A stretch of DNA of 64,000 nt, from assembly GCA_018376445.1 (NCBI GenBank), contig JAHABL010000005.1:105030-169029 (forward strand), read 5' to 3'. The notes under the pieces are model-generated. The model made no database searches and was not told where the DNA came from. It saw only the letters and a program-made list of their open reading frames with translations. Of the stretch, positions 8,979 to 16,443 are shown in pieces. Position 1 is the stretch's first letter. Each line of letters starts with the position of its first letter. The position numbers and the translations under genes are program-made. The stretch comes from Mycobacteriales bacterium (lineage in GTDB: Bacteria; Actinomycetota; Actinomycetes; Mycobacteriales; Mycobacteriaceae).

Positions 8979-9553
8979 TTATTCGGGCTGTGCCGGGCCC
9001 ACGTAGGTGGCGGTAGCGGGGTTTACTCCGAGGAAGGAGATACCTACGCCGGTGGAAGTGGTCCAGCCGACGACACCTTTGTTCTTGGCGCCCTTCAGGT
9101 AGGCGGCCTCACCGATTTCCTTCATGCTGGTGGATTTGGGCGGGAGGACCTTGGCGACCACGGAAGCTAGCGGGGTGTTTTCGGTGGCTTCGATGATTTC
9201 GTCGGAGGTTTGACGGGTCCAGAAGGCGGAGACGGAGCCGCAGTTTCCGGTGAGGACACCCCAGAAGCTCACACCGTAGGCGGCGTAGTCATCCACATGG
9301 TTGGGGGCGGGCTTGTTGAACTTGTCGGTGACGGTGCATTCGGCGCCGGAGGCGGTGACGATGGTGTCACCGGGTTTGATCTCCACGAGGGTTGCGGTGG
9401 TGGGGTGGGTGCTGGTGCTACTGGTGCGGCGTGGGCAGCTCCCAGTCCAGTTCCGAGGCCGACGCCAAGACTGAGAGCTAGGGCGGTGGTGCTGATTCCA
9501 AAGGTTCGTGCAAGGGTTGGGAGGGCAGGTACCCTCGTGGAGTGTGTCAACAT
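8979..9553 (-). pseudogene. Secreted protein gene with a frameshift after the signal peptide
   Basis: The start at 9553 has a good ribosome site (GAAAGGA, 7 nt) and encodes a signal peptide (hydrophobic core ISTTALALSLGVGLG, cleavage after AAHA). That frame then degenerates into Pro/Ser runs. The sensible mature sequence (TLVEIKPGDTIVTASGAECT and onward to YVGPAQPE) lies in the next frame. The frames meet at a C-run (GGGG on the + strand at 9402-9405), where adding one base would rejoin them into about 191 residues. The mature part has three or so short hydrophobic strands and two Cys and is not assignable; a trypsin-like fold is a weak guess. Causes could be a true 1-nt deletion, phase variation or a sequencing error. 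Confidence 0.6.
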
Positions 9554-9927
9554 TGTTTATTCCTTTCGCCGCAGATAGTAGCAGATATGGGTGGTTGCAC
9601 AATTGCATTATAGTGCGATTATTAGCATATCCTAATTTCCTATAGCGCGAATCAGTATGAATAGTTACTTCCTCTACGCCGACCCGTCACTCACTCGGGC
9701 CCATCACCTAACCCGAGCCATCACCCAACGTCTCCTGTCACCTACCCGGATCCGACACCTACCCGGACCCGTCACCAAAAGTTCGCCTCTAACTCCACCC
9801 CACCCCAGCGCCCCCAGAGCCATAATGAAGATGCTCGCCCATACTTCTGCGGCGCGCCAGGAATACTTCCGCCCGCCCCAGCGTTGAACGAGATAGACAC
9901 GCCCTCAATGGGAAAGGAAACATAGAC
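9554..9927. other. Non-coding stretch with degenerate CACCTACCCGGA repeats
   Basis: No gene is supported here. The first 110 bp is AT-rich and probably holds the promoter of the leftward secreted-protein gene. From 9680 to 9780 short variants of TCACCTAACCCG and CACCTACCCGGA recur, ending with the 12-mer GGACCCGTCACC that is found elsewhere in the window. The last 90 bp leads to tpx. Confidence 0.5.
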
Positions 9928-10431
9928 ATGGCTCAGACCAAATTTAATGGCACCGTTGTAAACACCGTTGGCGAACTGCCCGAGCTCGATTCTGCCGCCC
10001 CCGAGTTCACCCTCGTCGGCTCCGATCTTTCCGACATCACCCTTGCCGACTTCGCCGGTCGCAAGGTCATCCTCAACATCTTCCCCTCCCTCGACACCGA
10101 CGTGTGTGCCGCCTCCGTACGCAAGTTCAACGAAGAAGCCGTCAAGCTGGACAACACCACCGTCCTCTGCGTCTCCGCCGACCTCCCCTTCGCCCAGGAG
10201 CGCTTCTGCGTCTCCAACGGAATTGAGAACGTCAAGAACGGCTCCTCCTTCCGCTCCACCTTCGGCGACGACTACGGTGTAACGCTCGCCGACGGCCCCC
10301 TCGCCGGCCTCCTCACCCGCGCCGTCGTGGTTGTGTGCCCCGAAGGCAAGGTGCGCTACGTCCAGCTCGTCGACGAAATCACCACCGAGCCCGACTACGA
10401 CGCCGCCATCGAGGCCGTCAAGACTATCTAA
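9928..10431 (+). CDS. tpx: Thiol peroxidase
   Basis: Atypical 2-Cys peroxiredoxin (167 aa) that reduces hydrogen peroxide and alkyl hydroperoxides in the cytoplasm using thioredoxin. The peroxidatic Cys60 is in SLDTDVCAASVRKFNEEA and the resolving Cys94 in AQERFCVSNG, the spacing expected of Tpx. The length is standard. A strong ribosome site (AAAGGAAACATAGAC then ATG) is present. It is a single-gene unit closed by a strong hairpin about 70 bp downstream. The assignment is secure. Confidence 0.97.
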   Translation: MAQTKFNGTVVNTVGELPELDSAAPEFTLVGSDLSDITLADFAGRKVILNIFPSLDTDVCAASVRKFNEEAVKLDNTTVLCVSADLPFAQERFCVSNGIENVKNGSSFRSTFGDDYGVTLADGPLAGLLTRAVVVVCPEGKVRYVQLVDEITTEPDYDAAIEAVKTI

Positions 10432-10502
10432 CTCAACTCCTTACCTTGACACGCTCAATAGCGCTATCCGCCCGATAGCCCATTGAGTGCGACTCAACTG
10501 GA

Positions 10503-10536
10503 AACCCCGCACGCCAGGACTGCAGCGTGCGGGGTT
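10503..10536 (+). terminator. Terminator after tpx
   Basis: AACCCCGCACGC and GCGTGCGGGGTT form a perfect 12-bp stem with a 10-nt loop, followed by CCTTAT. It lies 71 nt beyond the tpx stop and could also serve the convergent HAD gene. Confidence 0.8.
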
Positions 10537-10656
10537 CCTTATATCGTTCGGTGACGGGTCCAACGCGTGCGTCAAGGGCGATGGAGGCAACCACACGGGC
10601 CCCACAGCAAGGCCGCCAGCACTAGCGACGAGCGGCGCAGCCGGAAGCACCTCCCG

Positions 10657-11358
10657 CTAGCCGGACTGGTACCCCTCGGTGAGCTCCGCAATGAACTCAC
10701 GCAACTCGCCCTCCCCCACAAACAGATGCGCCCGCAAGCCTGCTATGGCGGCACCATCACAATTCTCCTGCGTGTCATCAATAAAGGTCAACTCCTCCAC
10801 CGGCACACCCATCTGCTCCGAAGCATGCTCAAATGTCCGCACATCCGGCTTCGCCGCACCCAGATCGCAGGACCAGGTGATGGAATCGAAATGCTGCAGC
10901 CACGGCTTGGTACGGAAAACCTCCGCCAACTCCACCGGGATATTGGACAGCAACCCCAGCGGGTAGCCTGCCGCAGACAGCTCCGCCAGATAGCCCAACA
11001 TGGACTCGTCAACCCGCCGCCAAGAATAGAGATCCTCGGCGATCAACGCATCCACCTGCTCCGGGGTGAAGGTGGTACCGAGCTGTTGGGACACCACCTT
11101 CCAGTAGTCGGGGCCCAACCATTCGCCCGCATCGTAGGGTTTGCGCACACCTCGATAGACTTCGGCGAACCGCTCGAAAGTAAACGGGAGCGCCACCTCG
11201 GTGTTCTCGGCTAGTGGTACCGCTGCTCCCAAGGCCAGCTGGTAGAGGCGCTGCTCACTCTCCGGATCCTGTAGGCAGGCAAAAACGCCAAAGCAGTCGA
11301 AGAGAAGCGGGGGCAGCGTCGCATCAGAACCGGCGGCGGTCGGTTGGGCGTCCTTCAT
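10657..11358 (-). CDS. HAD-superfamily hydrolase
   Basis: Soluble hydrolase of 233 aa from the preferred ATG. HAD motifs in order: I, nucleophile Asp21 in LLFDCFGVF (the second acidic position is Phe, as in dehalogenase/epoxide-hydrolase-like HADs rather than classic DxD phosphatases); II, LLSNIP; III, Lys in GAAKPD; IV, FIDDTQENCDGA. A helical cap lies between motifs I and II. Substrate is unknown; small sugar or nucleotide phosphates are typical. An open frame extends 50 codons upstream, but the ATG at 11358 is preceded by TACACT 6 nt away (leaderless signature) and the upstream part is low-complexity. Confidence 0.82.
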   Translation of the reverse strand: MKDAQPTAAGSDATLPPLLFDCFGVFACLQDPESEQRLYQLALGAAVPLAENTEVALPFTFERFAEVYRGVRKPYDAGEWLGPDYWKVVSQQLGTTFTPEQVDALIAEDLYSWRRVDESMLGYLAELSAAGYPLGLLSNIPVELAEVFRTKPWLQHFDSITWSCDLGAAKPDVRTFEHASEQMGVPVEELTFIDDTQENCDGAAIAGLRAHLFVGEGELREFIAELTEGYQSG

Positions 11359-11507
11359 AACCCCAGTGTACCGGCGCACTTCACCGCGCCCCTTCACCAC
11401 TCCGTCCCCCACACACACATCACTCTGTCCCGCGCACACCACTCCGTCCCCCACACACGGCACTCCCCCGAGCGCCCCCTCACACGACACTGTCCTCGAA
11501 TACAGCA

Positions 11508-11541
11508 ACCGCCCCGCTCCTCACACAGAGGGCGGGGCGGC
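11508..11541 (-). terminator. Terminator after secreted lipase gene
   Basis: CCGCCCCGC pairs with GCGGGGCGG around a 14-nt loop, about 20 nt beyond the stop of the leftward lipase gene. The T-run is weak. Confidence 0.65.
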
Positions 11542-11560
11542 ATGAGAGGGGTAAACGAGG

Positions 11561-12964
11561 TTACTTCAGGGGGAAGTCGAGGTTACTGCTGACACATCCA
11601 GCGGACTGGGGATTGCCGCTGAAGATACCGATGACTTCGTCAAGCATCTGGTCGAAGATGAGGAAGTTGGGCAGCATGTGGGTGAACAGGGGTGCTACGC
11701 CTGCCGCGGTGTAGTTGATGGTGTGGAAGTGGACTTTAGCACCGGCTTTGCACCAGGTGTTGACGCCAGTTTTCACGGTGTCGTACGGGATGACCGCGTC
11801 GCTTCGGTTGGCGTACAGCACGACCCGCGCTTTCGGAGTCTTGGTGGAGGCGTTCAGCTGGTCCTGGAAAATCTTGAGGACTTCCGGGTATTTGTTGAGG
11901 AAGGCTACCAGGGGCTTTCCGTCTTTCGTCCACTTGGCGGTGTCCTGGTAGGCGTAGCCCATGAGCGTGTCTGCTACACAGCTGTTTCCGATCTTCGCCA
12001 AGTTCTTACGTCCTTTGGCGTTGACGTTTTCATCGACAGCCTGCTTTACCCCGGGATAGGTGCCGGCGTAGCCATTGATGCCATAGCCGAGAAGACCGGA
12101 GAGGGCACCACCTTCGATGCTCTTTAATGTGCCGAGCAGGTCAATGGGGGGAGCACCCACGTAGGAGACTTTCAGGTTGACATCGGGGGCATAGCTGGGT
12201 TGCAGGGCGGCACCTACGTAGGAGGCACTGCCGCCTTGGCTGAATCCCCAAATTCCGACAGGAACGTTCTTGTTCAGGCCTTTTAGCTCACGCACTGCGC
12301 GGGCTCCGTCCAGCATGGCGCGGCCTGCTTCCACGTTATTTCCGTAGGACTGGATGGAGTTGTCGGCCGCCATACCGTTGTAGTCGATGACGAAGACAGT
12401 GAGACCTTTGCCGAGAAGCTTCATGACGTTGAGGTTCTCGTAGTTGGTCACCAGGGAGAGGAACTTGTTTTGTTGCCCTTGGCGCGGATCCAGGCCACTG
12501 GTGACGGCCAGGAAACCGCCGGGAGTCTTGGAGAAGGCGCATTGTTTGCCTTGACCGGAGGTACTGGTGCCGTAGACGAGGATGGGTCGTTCGCCCTTAC
12601 CTGCCCAGGGGGAGGTGGGTTCCATGAGGGCACCGGTAGTGATGTACACCTTCCCGTTGGAAAGGGTGGTGGTGTACATGACGCGTTTGCCCCGGATGGG
12701 GTACTTGGTGGCGGAGCTTTCGGTGGGATAGAAGAAGGACCGGAAGTCCTGGCTCTTGACGACGCGTCCGGGGGTACCGGGGATAGTCTTGGGGACCTTG
12801 TAGAAACCGTCAAAGTTGTTGAGATAGTTGAGTGTTGCCGACGTGGTGTCGAGGGGGGCCGCCTGGGCGGGGGCTACAGCATTGCTGGCGAAGGCAGCGG
12901 TGACGAGTGCTGCGGCAGACAGAGCAGCGGTTGCTCTGGTGATTCCTTGAGGGAGAGTGAACAT
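11561..12964 (-). CDS. Secreted triacylglycerol lipase, LIP family
   Basis: Exported alpha/beta hydrolase (467 aa) of the secretory-lipase (LIP) family known from Candida and lipophilic actinobacteria. The signal peptide ends near APAQA-A. Catalytic residues fit the fold: nucleophile Ser in WGFSQGG (about residue 242), Asp in RSDAVIP (about 389) and His in LFTHML (about 429). Several Cys could form disulfides. The ATG at 12964 is chosen because AGGAGG lies 8 nt upstream; the GTG two codons earlier is too close to that site. It probably releases fatty acids from host sebum-type lipids; that substrate is inferred. It follows another lipase gene on the same strand, 88 bp away. Confidence 0.88.
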   Translation of the reverse strand: MFTLPQGITRATAALSAAALVTAAFASNAVAPAQAAPLDTTSATLNYLNNFDGFYKVPKTIPGTPGRVVKSQDFRSFFYPTESSATKYPIRGKRVMYTTTLSNGKVYITTGALMEPTSPWAGKGERPILVYGTSTSGQGKQCAFSKTPGGFLAVTSGLDPRQGQQNKFLSLVTNYENLNVMKLLGKGLTVFVIDYNGMAADNSIQSYGNNVEAGRAMLDGARAVRELKGLNKNVPVGIWGFSQGGSASYVGAALQPSYAPDVNLKVSYVGAPPIDLLGTLKSIEGGALSGLLGYGINGYAGTYPGVKQAVDENVNAKGRKNLAKIGNSCVADTLMGYAYQDTAKWTKDGKPLVAFLNKYPEVLKIFQDQLNASTKTPKARVVLYANRSDAVIPYDTVKTGVNTWCKAGAKVHFHTINYTAAGVAPLFTHMLPNFLIFDQMLDEVIGIFSGNPQSAGCVSSNLDFPLK

Positions 12965-12994
12965 GAACACAACCTCCTATAGTGTGCGTCCGCC

Positions 12995-13010
12995 CCTCAC
13001 CGTAGTGAGG
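12995..13010 (-). terminator. Short hairpin between two lipase genes
   Basis: CCTCAC-CGTA-GTGAGG is a perfect 6-bp stem 43 nt beyond the stop of the upstream lipase and 31 nt before the next start. It could be a weak terminator or a 5' leader element of the downstream lipase. Confidence 0.35.
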
Positions 13011-13052
13011 TTCACTCTCCCTTAAGGCTCTATTAAGAATGATTTATATCAC

Positions 13053-14066
13053 CTATGGGACATATTGATGAAGCGCTACCGGAGTGGTATCACTGACCGA
13101 ACACACAATCGGCGTCATCTTCCCAGCCAAGAAGTCCTGAACGACCTGCAGGAACACAATATTGAGGGTGATGCCCACATGGTCTGCCTTGGCCTTAGGA
13201 CAGAGGTCCTGCAGCAGGTAGTTCTGCACGTTGGGCCCGGCTGAAAGGAACTGGCTCTGCCAGGGGGTGACGGTGGTGTCGCCAGTGGTGGCGAGGACCG
13301 CATACTGCACGTCAGGGCGGGTGAGGCTAGGGGTGGACACCTCACGGACGAAGTCCGAGTACGGCAGGAGGTCCTTGATTCCGGAGTAGCCGATCTTGTC
13401 GACGACGTCGACGGCGAGGCGCCCGAAGGCAGTCTTTTGGTCGAGTTTGCCGCCCATGTCGGTACCGTGGGTGGCGGGGGCGGCGGCGAAGAACTTACCG
13501 ACGTACTGGTGTCCGCCCATCTTGTTGAGATACCAGTAGGGCATGAGGCCGCCGGCGGAATGGCCAACGAGGTCGACCTTTGTGGCACCGGTGGCGGCGC
13601 GGACTTTGTCAACGAAGGCGGCTAGTTCTTTGGCGCCTTCCCGCAGGTTGGTGTAGCCGAAGCCGGGGGTGGGGGGTACGGCTCCCCAGTCGAGGGAGAA
13701 TACGCAGAATCCGGCAGCTTTGAGACTGGGGGCGAGTCCTATGTAGGTGAAGGCGTTTTCGCCGCCGAATCCGTTGAGGAGGATGACGGGGTTAGGGTGG
13801 GCGGTGCTGGGTTTACAGTCCCAGTGGTTGGCTCCCACGGGGATAAAACTTCCGTGGCTGTCCATACGGCCGACGTCGGTGAAGGAGAGGTCCCCGGCGT
13901 GGGAGGTGTCCAGCGCGGGGAAGGTGGTGGAAACGTTAGAGCCGAGGGAGGTGGGAGTCCCGGGTTCGGGGGCGGGTGCCGCGGAGGCAAACCCGGCACT
14001 GGTGGCGAGAAGGCCGACGCTGGCGAGGATGCCAAGTGCGGTCCGAGACAGTGTGTTGAGAGTCAT
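13053..14066 (-). CDS. Secreted lipase, class 2 (EstA/LipB-like)
   Basis: Exported lipase of 337 aa with a signal peptide cleaved near GFASA-AP. Motifs match the class 2 lipase family (Pfam Lipase_2): oxyanion region VILLNGFGG, nucleophile Ser170 in VGHSAGG, Asp263 in TTGDTTVTPW and His296 in AKADHVGI. Cys84 and Cys121 sit where this family often has a disulfide. It probably hydrolyses short- to long-chain acylglycerols outside the cell. Two relatives lie near the right end of the window (60751 and 63387 starts). The start is followed by a well-formed signal peptide; no strong Shine-Dalgarno is seen. Confidence 0.87.
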   Translation of the reverse strand: MTLNTLSRTALGILASVGLLATSAGFASAAPAPEPGTPTSLGSNVSTTFPALDTSHAGDLSFTDVGRMDSHGSFIPVGANHWDCKPSTAHPNPVILLNGFGGENAFTYIGLAPSLKAAGFCVFSLDWGAVPPTPGFGYTNLREGAKELAAFVDKVRAATGATKVDLVGHSAGGLMPYWYLNKMGGHQYVGKFFAAAPATHGTDMGGKLDQKTAFGRLAVDVVDKIGYSGIKDLLPYSDFVREVSTPSLTRPDVQYAVLATTGDTTVTPWQSQFLSAGPNVQNYLLQDLCPKAKADHVGITLNIVFLQVVQDFLAGKMTPIVCSVSDTTPVALHQYVP

Positions 14067-14407
14067 GAACAGACGGCTTTCGTCATGAGTAGGTGTGCTT
14101 TCACCGTCATCGTAGTCTGTAGATGCCTTCTAATATTGAGCATTTCACATTGCATATATCAGTAATAATTTTTGACGCCTCACCCCATCTATTTCCGCCC
14201 CTACGAGGAGGAAGCGACACAACGAACCGCAGGACAGCACACCTCTCCTAAGGGATGGCACTGCCCTGCGGCCCGTTTTCACTACTTCACTGTTGAGTTG
14301 TTGTACCGATCAACTTCTCTAGTTGTCCCCTGGCGGGGACGTTGTTCACCCAACTTCTCCTGCCCATGGATTGTGTGGACCATGGGCAGCAGCGGTGGGG
14401 CGTCTTA
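14067..14407. other. Intergenic region with two hairpins
   Basis: No gene is supported. Positions 14067-14170 are AT-rich and likely hold the promoter of the leftward lipase. CCGCAGG/CCTGCGG arms at 14227-14233 and 14265-14271 form one imperfect hairpin, and a perfect one lies at 14360-14389. Confidence 0.5.
14360..14389 (-). terminator. Terminator after AGPS-like gene
   Basis: CTGCCCATGG and CCATGGGCAG form a perfect 10-bp stem with a 10-nt loop, 18 nt beyond the stop of the leftward flavoenzyme gene. Confidence 0.7.
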
Positions 14408-16099
14408 TTAACGCAGCGGATCGTCCGCTTCGTAGCGTGCGCGCAGGGACACGGGGCCATCCTGCAGCTTGCACGGGTTCAGAATGCCTGCCGGGTCGTA
14501 GAACTTCTTGGCGTAGCGGAGGAATTCGATCCACATATCGCCGTTCTCGACCAGCAGGCCGGGGGCGTGGTCCTGACCCACACCGTGGTGGTGGGTACAG
14601 GTGCCTGCGTACTTTTCCATAGCGTTGGTGGCGGCGTCCTTGACGTCGGCCCACTGCTGCAGCTCTTCGCCCTTCTTCTCCTTCATGAAGTAGGTGAAGT
14701 AGAGGGAGCAGCCGGATTCGTACAGGTGGGAGACGTGGCAGAAGAGGTACAGCGGGGTGCCGTGCTTCTGGCCTGCCGCTTCCATGTCCTCCACGATGTG
14801 GTTGTGGAGGTTGACGGCGTTATCCCAAATGGTGCAGGTTTCCAGGGTGTCGACGGCGATGTCGGAAGTCATCATGACGTCACGCAGGTAGGGGCTGGTG
14901 AAGCGTTCCTTGATCCACATCATGCCGGCGGTCGGGCCGAGGCGCACGCCACCCTTACCGGTGAGCTTCATGGCGAAGGCTTCACGGTCGGAGCGGGCTT
15001 GCAGCTTGCTACCGCCGAAGGCGAACACTGCCATGCAGGGGGTGGACTGGCCGCGCAGGGACAGGTAGCGGCTGAGGGTCTTGCCCAGGTTGCCGCCGCC
15101 CAGCTGCTTGATGCCGAAGTCGGTTTCCTTCTCGTTGGAGAGGCGAGCGAGGTGCGGCATGTCGCCGTTCTGCTCGAGTTCACGGAAGACCTCGATGCCT
15201 TCTGCGAAGGACGGGAAGAAGTAGCAGTCGAAGACCATGGTCTCGGGCTTCTTGTGAATCTGCACGGTGATCTCGGTGATAATGCCGAAGACACCCTCGG
15301 AGCCAAGGAAGAGCTGGCGCGGGTCGGGGCCGGCAGCGGTGGAGGGCACGGTGCGGATGTCCATGGGGCCACGCGGGGTGACAACGCGGAGGCCAACAAT
15401 GTTCTTGTCGATGCGGCCGTAGCCAGAGGATTCCTGGCCGGCGGAGCGGCAGGATGCCCAGCCACCGACGGTGGAGAATTCGAAGGACTGCGGGAAGTGG
15501 CCGACGGTAACGCCCCACTTGCCGAGTTCAGCTTCCAGATCCGGGCCGAAGACGCCTGGCTGGACAGTGACAGTCATAGCCTTGGTGTCGATCTCCACGA
15601 TCTTGTTGAAGCGGAGCATGGAGATGGAGATGGCCTTCTTGAATTTGCCGCGCATAGCTTCCACGCCACCGGCGACGGAAGTACCGCCACCGAAGGGGAT
15701 GACGGCGATGCCACGCTCGGAGCAGACCTCGAAGAGCTTGGCGATGTCGTCCTCGGAGCCGGGGTAGACGATGGCGTCCGGGGCGCCTTCGCACTTGCCG
15801 AGGCGCAGGCGGAGGAGGTCCGGGTAGCTGCGGCCGTAGGTGTGCATGACGCGGGTGTAGTGGTCGTCCTTGAAGAACTCGTCACCCACAATTGCCTTGA
15901 GGGCAGCAATGTCGTCGGCGTCGAGCTTGGAGGGGTTAACCTTCACATCCTCCAGCTTGACGGGGGGAGTGTGGACGTCTTCCATGCCGCAGACGCTCTT
16001 CAGAATTTCCGTGGCGCCCGGCTTGATGGGCTTGTCGTGTCCGTCGACGCCCCAGCCCCACCAGCGCATACGGGGCTTGATGTCTTCCTGAATACCCAT
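14408..16099 (-). CDS. FAD-binding oxidase, alkyl-dihydroxyacetone-phosphate-synthase-like (paralogue 1)
   Basis: Flavoprotein of 563 aa in the vanillyl-alcohol-oxidase superfamily. The PCMH-type FAD domain shows VIPFGGGTSVAGGVE and the strand GWASCRSAGQESSGYGRID. The AGPS-type active-site His cluster is in TCTHHHGVGQDHA, and the C-terminus ends with FYDPAGILNPCKL. Homologues in mycobacteria (AgpS-type, Rv3107c/Rv2251) are annotated for ether-lipid synthesis, but true ether-lipid activity in actinobacteria is uncertain; a D-lactate or glycolate-type dehydrogenase is the alternative. The ATG at 16099 follows AAAGGA by 9 nt. A related gene lies upstream on the same strand. Inverted repeats at 16155 and 16224 may regulate it. 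Confidence 0.8.
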   Translation of the reverse strand: MGIQEDIKPRMRWWGWGVDGHDKPIKPGATEILKSVCGMEDVHTPPVKLEDVKVNPSKLDADDIAALKAIVGDEFFKDDHYTRVMHTYGRSYPDLLRLRLGKCEGAPDAIVYPGSEDDIAKLFEVCSERGIAVIPFGGGTSVAGGVEAMRGKFKKAISISMLRFNKIVEIDTKAMTVTVQPGVFGPDLEAELGKWGVTVGHFPQSFEFSTVGGWASCRSAGQESSGYGRIDKNIVGLRVVTPRGPMDIRTVPSTAAGPDPRQLFLGSEGVFGIITEITVQIHKKPETMVFDCYFFPSFAEGIEVFRELEQNGDMPHLARLSNEKETDFGIKQLGGGNLGKTLSRYLSLRGQSTPCMAVFAFGGSKLQARSDREAFAMKLTGKGGVRLGPTAGMMWIKERFTSPYLRDVMMTSDIAVDTLETCTIWDNAVNLHNHIVEDMEAAGQKHGTPLYLFCHVSHLYESGCSLYFTYFMKEKKGEELQQWADVKDAATNAMEKYAGTCTHHHGVGQDHAPGLLVENGDMWIEFLRYAKKFYDPAGILNPCKLQDGPVSLRARYEADDPLR

Positions 16100-16154
16100 G
16101 GAAGAGGGTCCTTTCAGTAGTGGTGTGAATGCTTTCATCGGGAGAAACAAAAGC

Positions 16155-16179
16155 GTTACACATTGAAATAATCTGTAAC
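16155..16179. promoter_or_regulatory. Candidate operator: GTTACA inverted repeat
   Basis: GTTACA and TGTAAC are separated by 13 nt, 56 nt upstream of the AGPS-like start at 16099. It could bind a dimeric repressor of the flavoenzyme gene; the regulator is unknown. Confidence 0.35.
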
Positions 16180-16223
16180 TAGTTTTCAGTGTAGCGTGCA
16201 AACCCAAAAATACCTAGACAAAA

Positions 16224-16248
16224 GTGACACTTTTTTACGAAGTGTTAC
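16224..16248. promoter_or_regulatory. Candidate operator: GTGACACTT inverted repeat
   Basis: GTGACACTT and AAGTGTTAC are 9-nt arms with one mismatch, separated by 7 nt. With the nearby GTTACA repeat it makes a two-site upstream region for the AGPS-like gene. The T-run in the spacer means a transcript hairpin is also possible. Confidence 0.35.
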
Positions 16249-16443
16249 AAGTCGCAGTTCAAGGCCATAAAAAAACAATGCATTTCGCTTGCCACACTCA
16301 CCCACACCACACCCCAAGCCACCCCTACCCCACCAGCACACAAGAACCCCCCAGCGCGCCACCCCAACAAGGGCACACACTGAGGGGTCCTCACCGCTAG
16401 TCCTGCGGACGGTACCAACCGATCCCTTCGGACTATCCTGCGG

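Noticed and set aside
11359..11508. 50-residue extension of the HAD hydrolase
   Set aside because: Composition is Gly/Val/Cys low-complexity from a CACACA-type tract, and the ATG at 11358 has a promoter-like hexamer at leaderless distance.
14342..16120. Long open frame antisense to the first AGPS-like gene
   Set aside because: It is a high-GC shadow: Gly/Val/Asp-rich, no known motif, while the other strand encodes a clear flavoenzyme.
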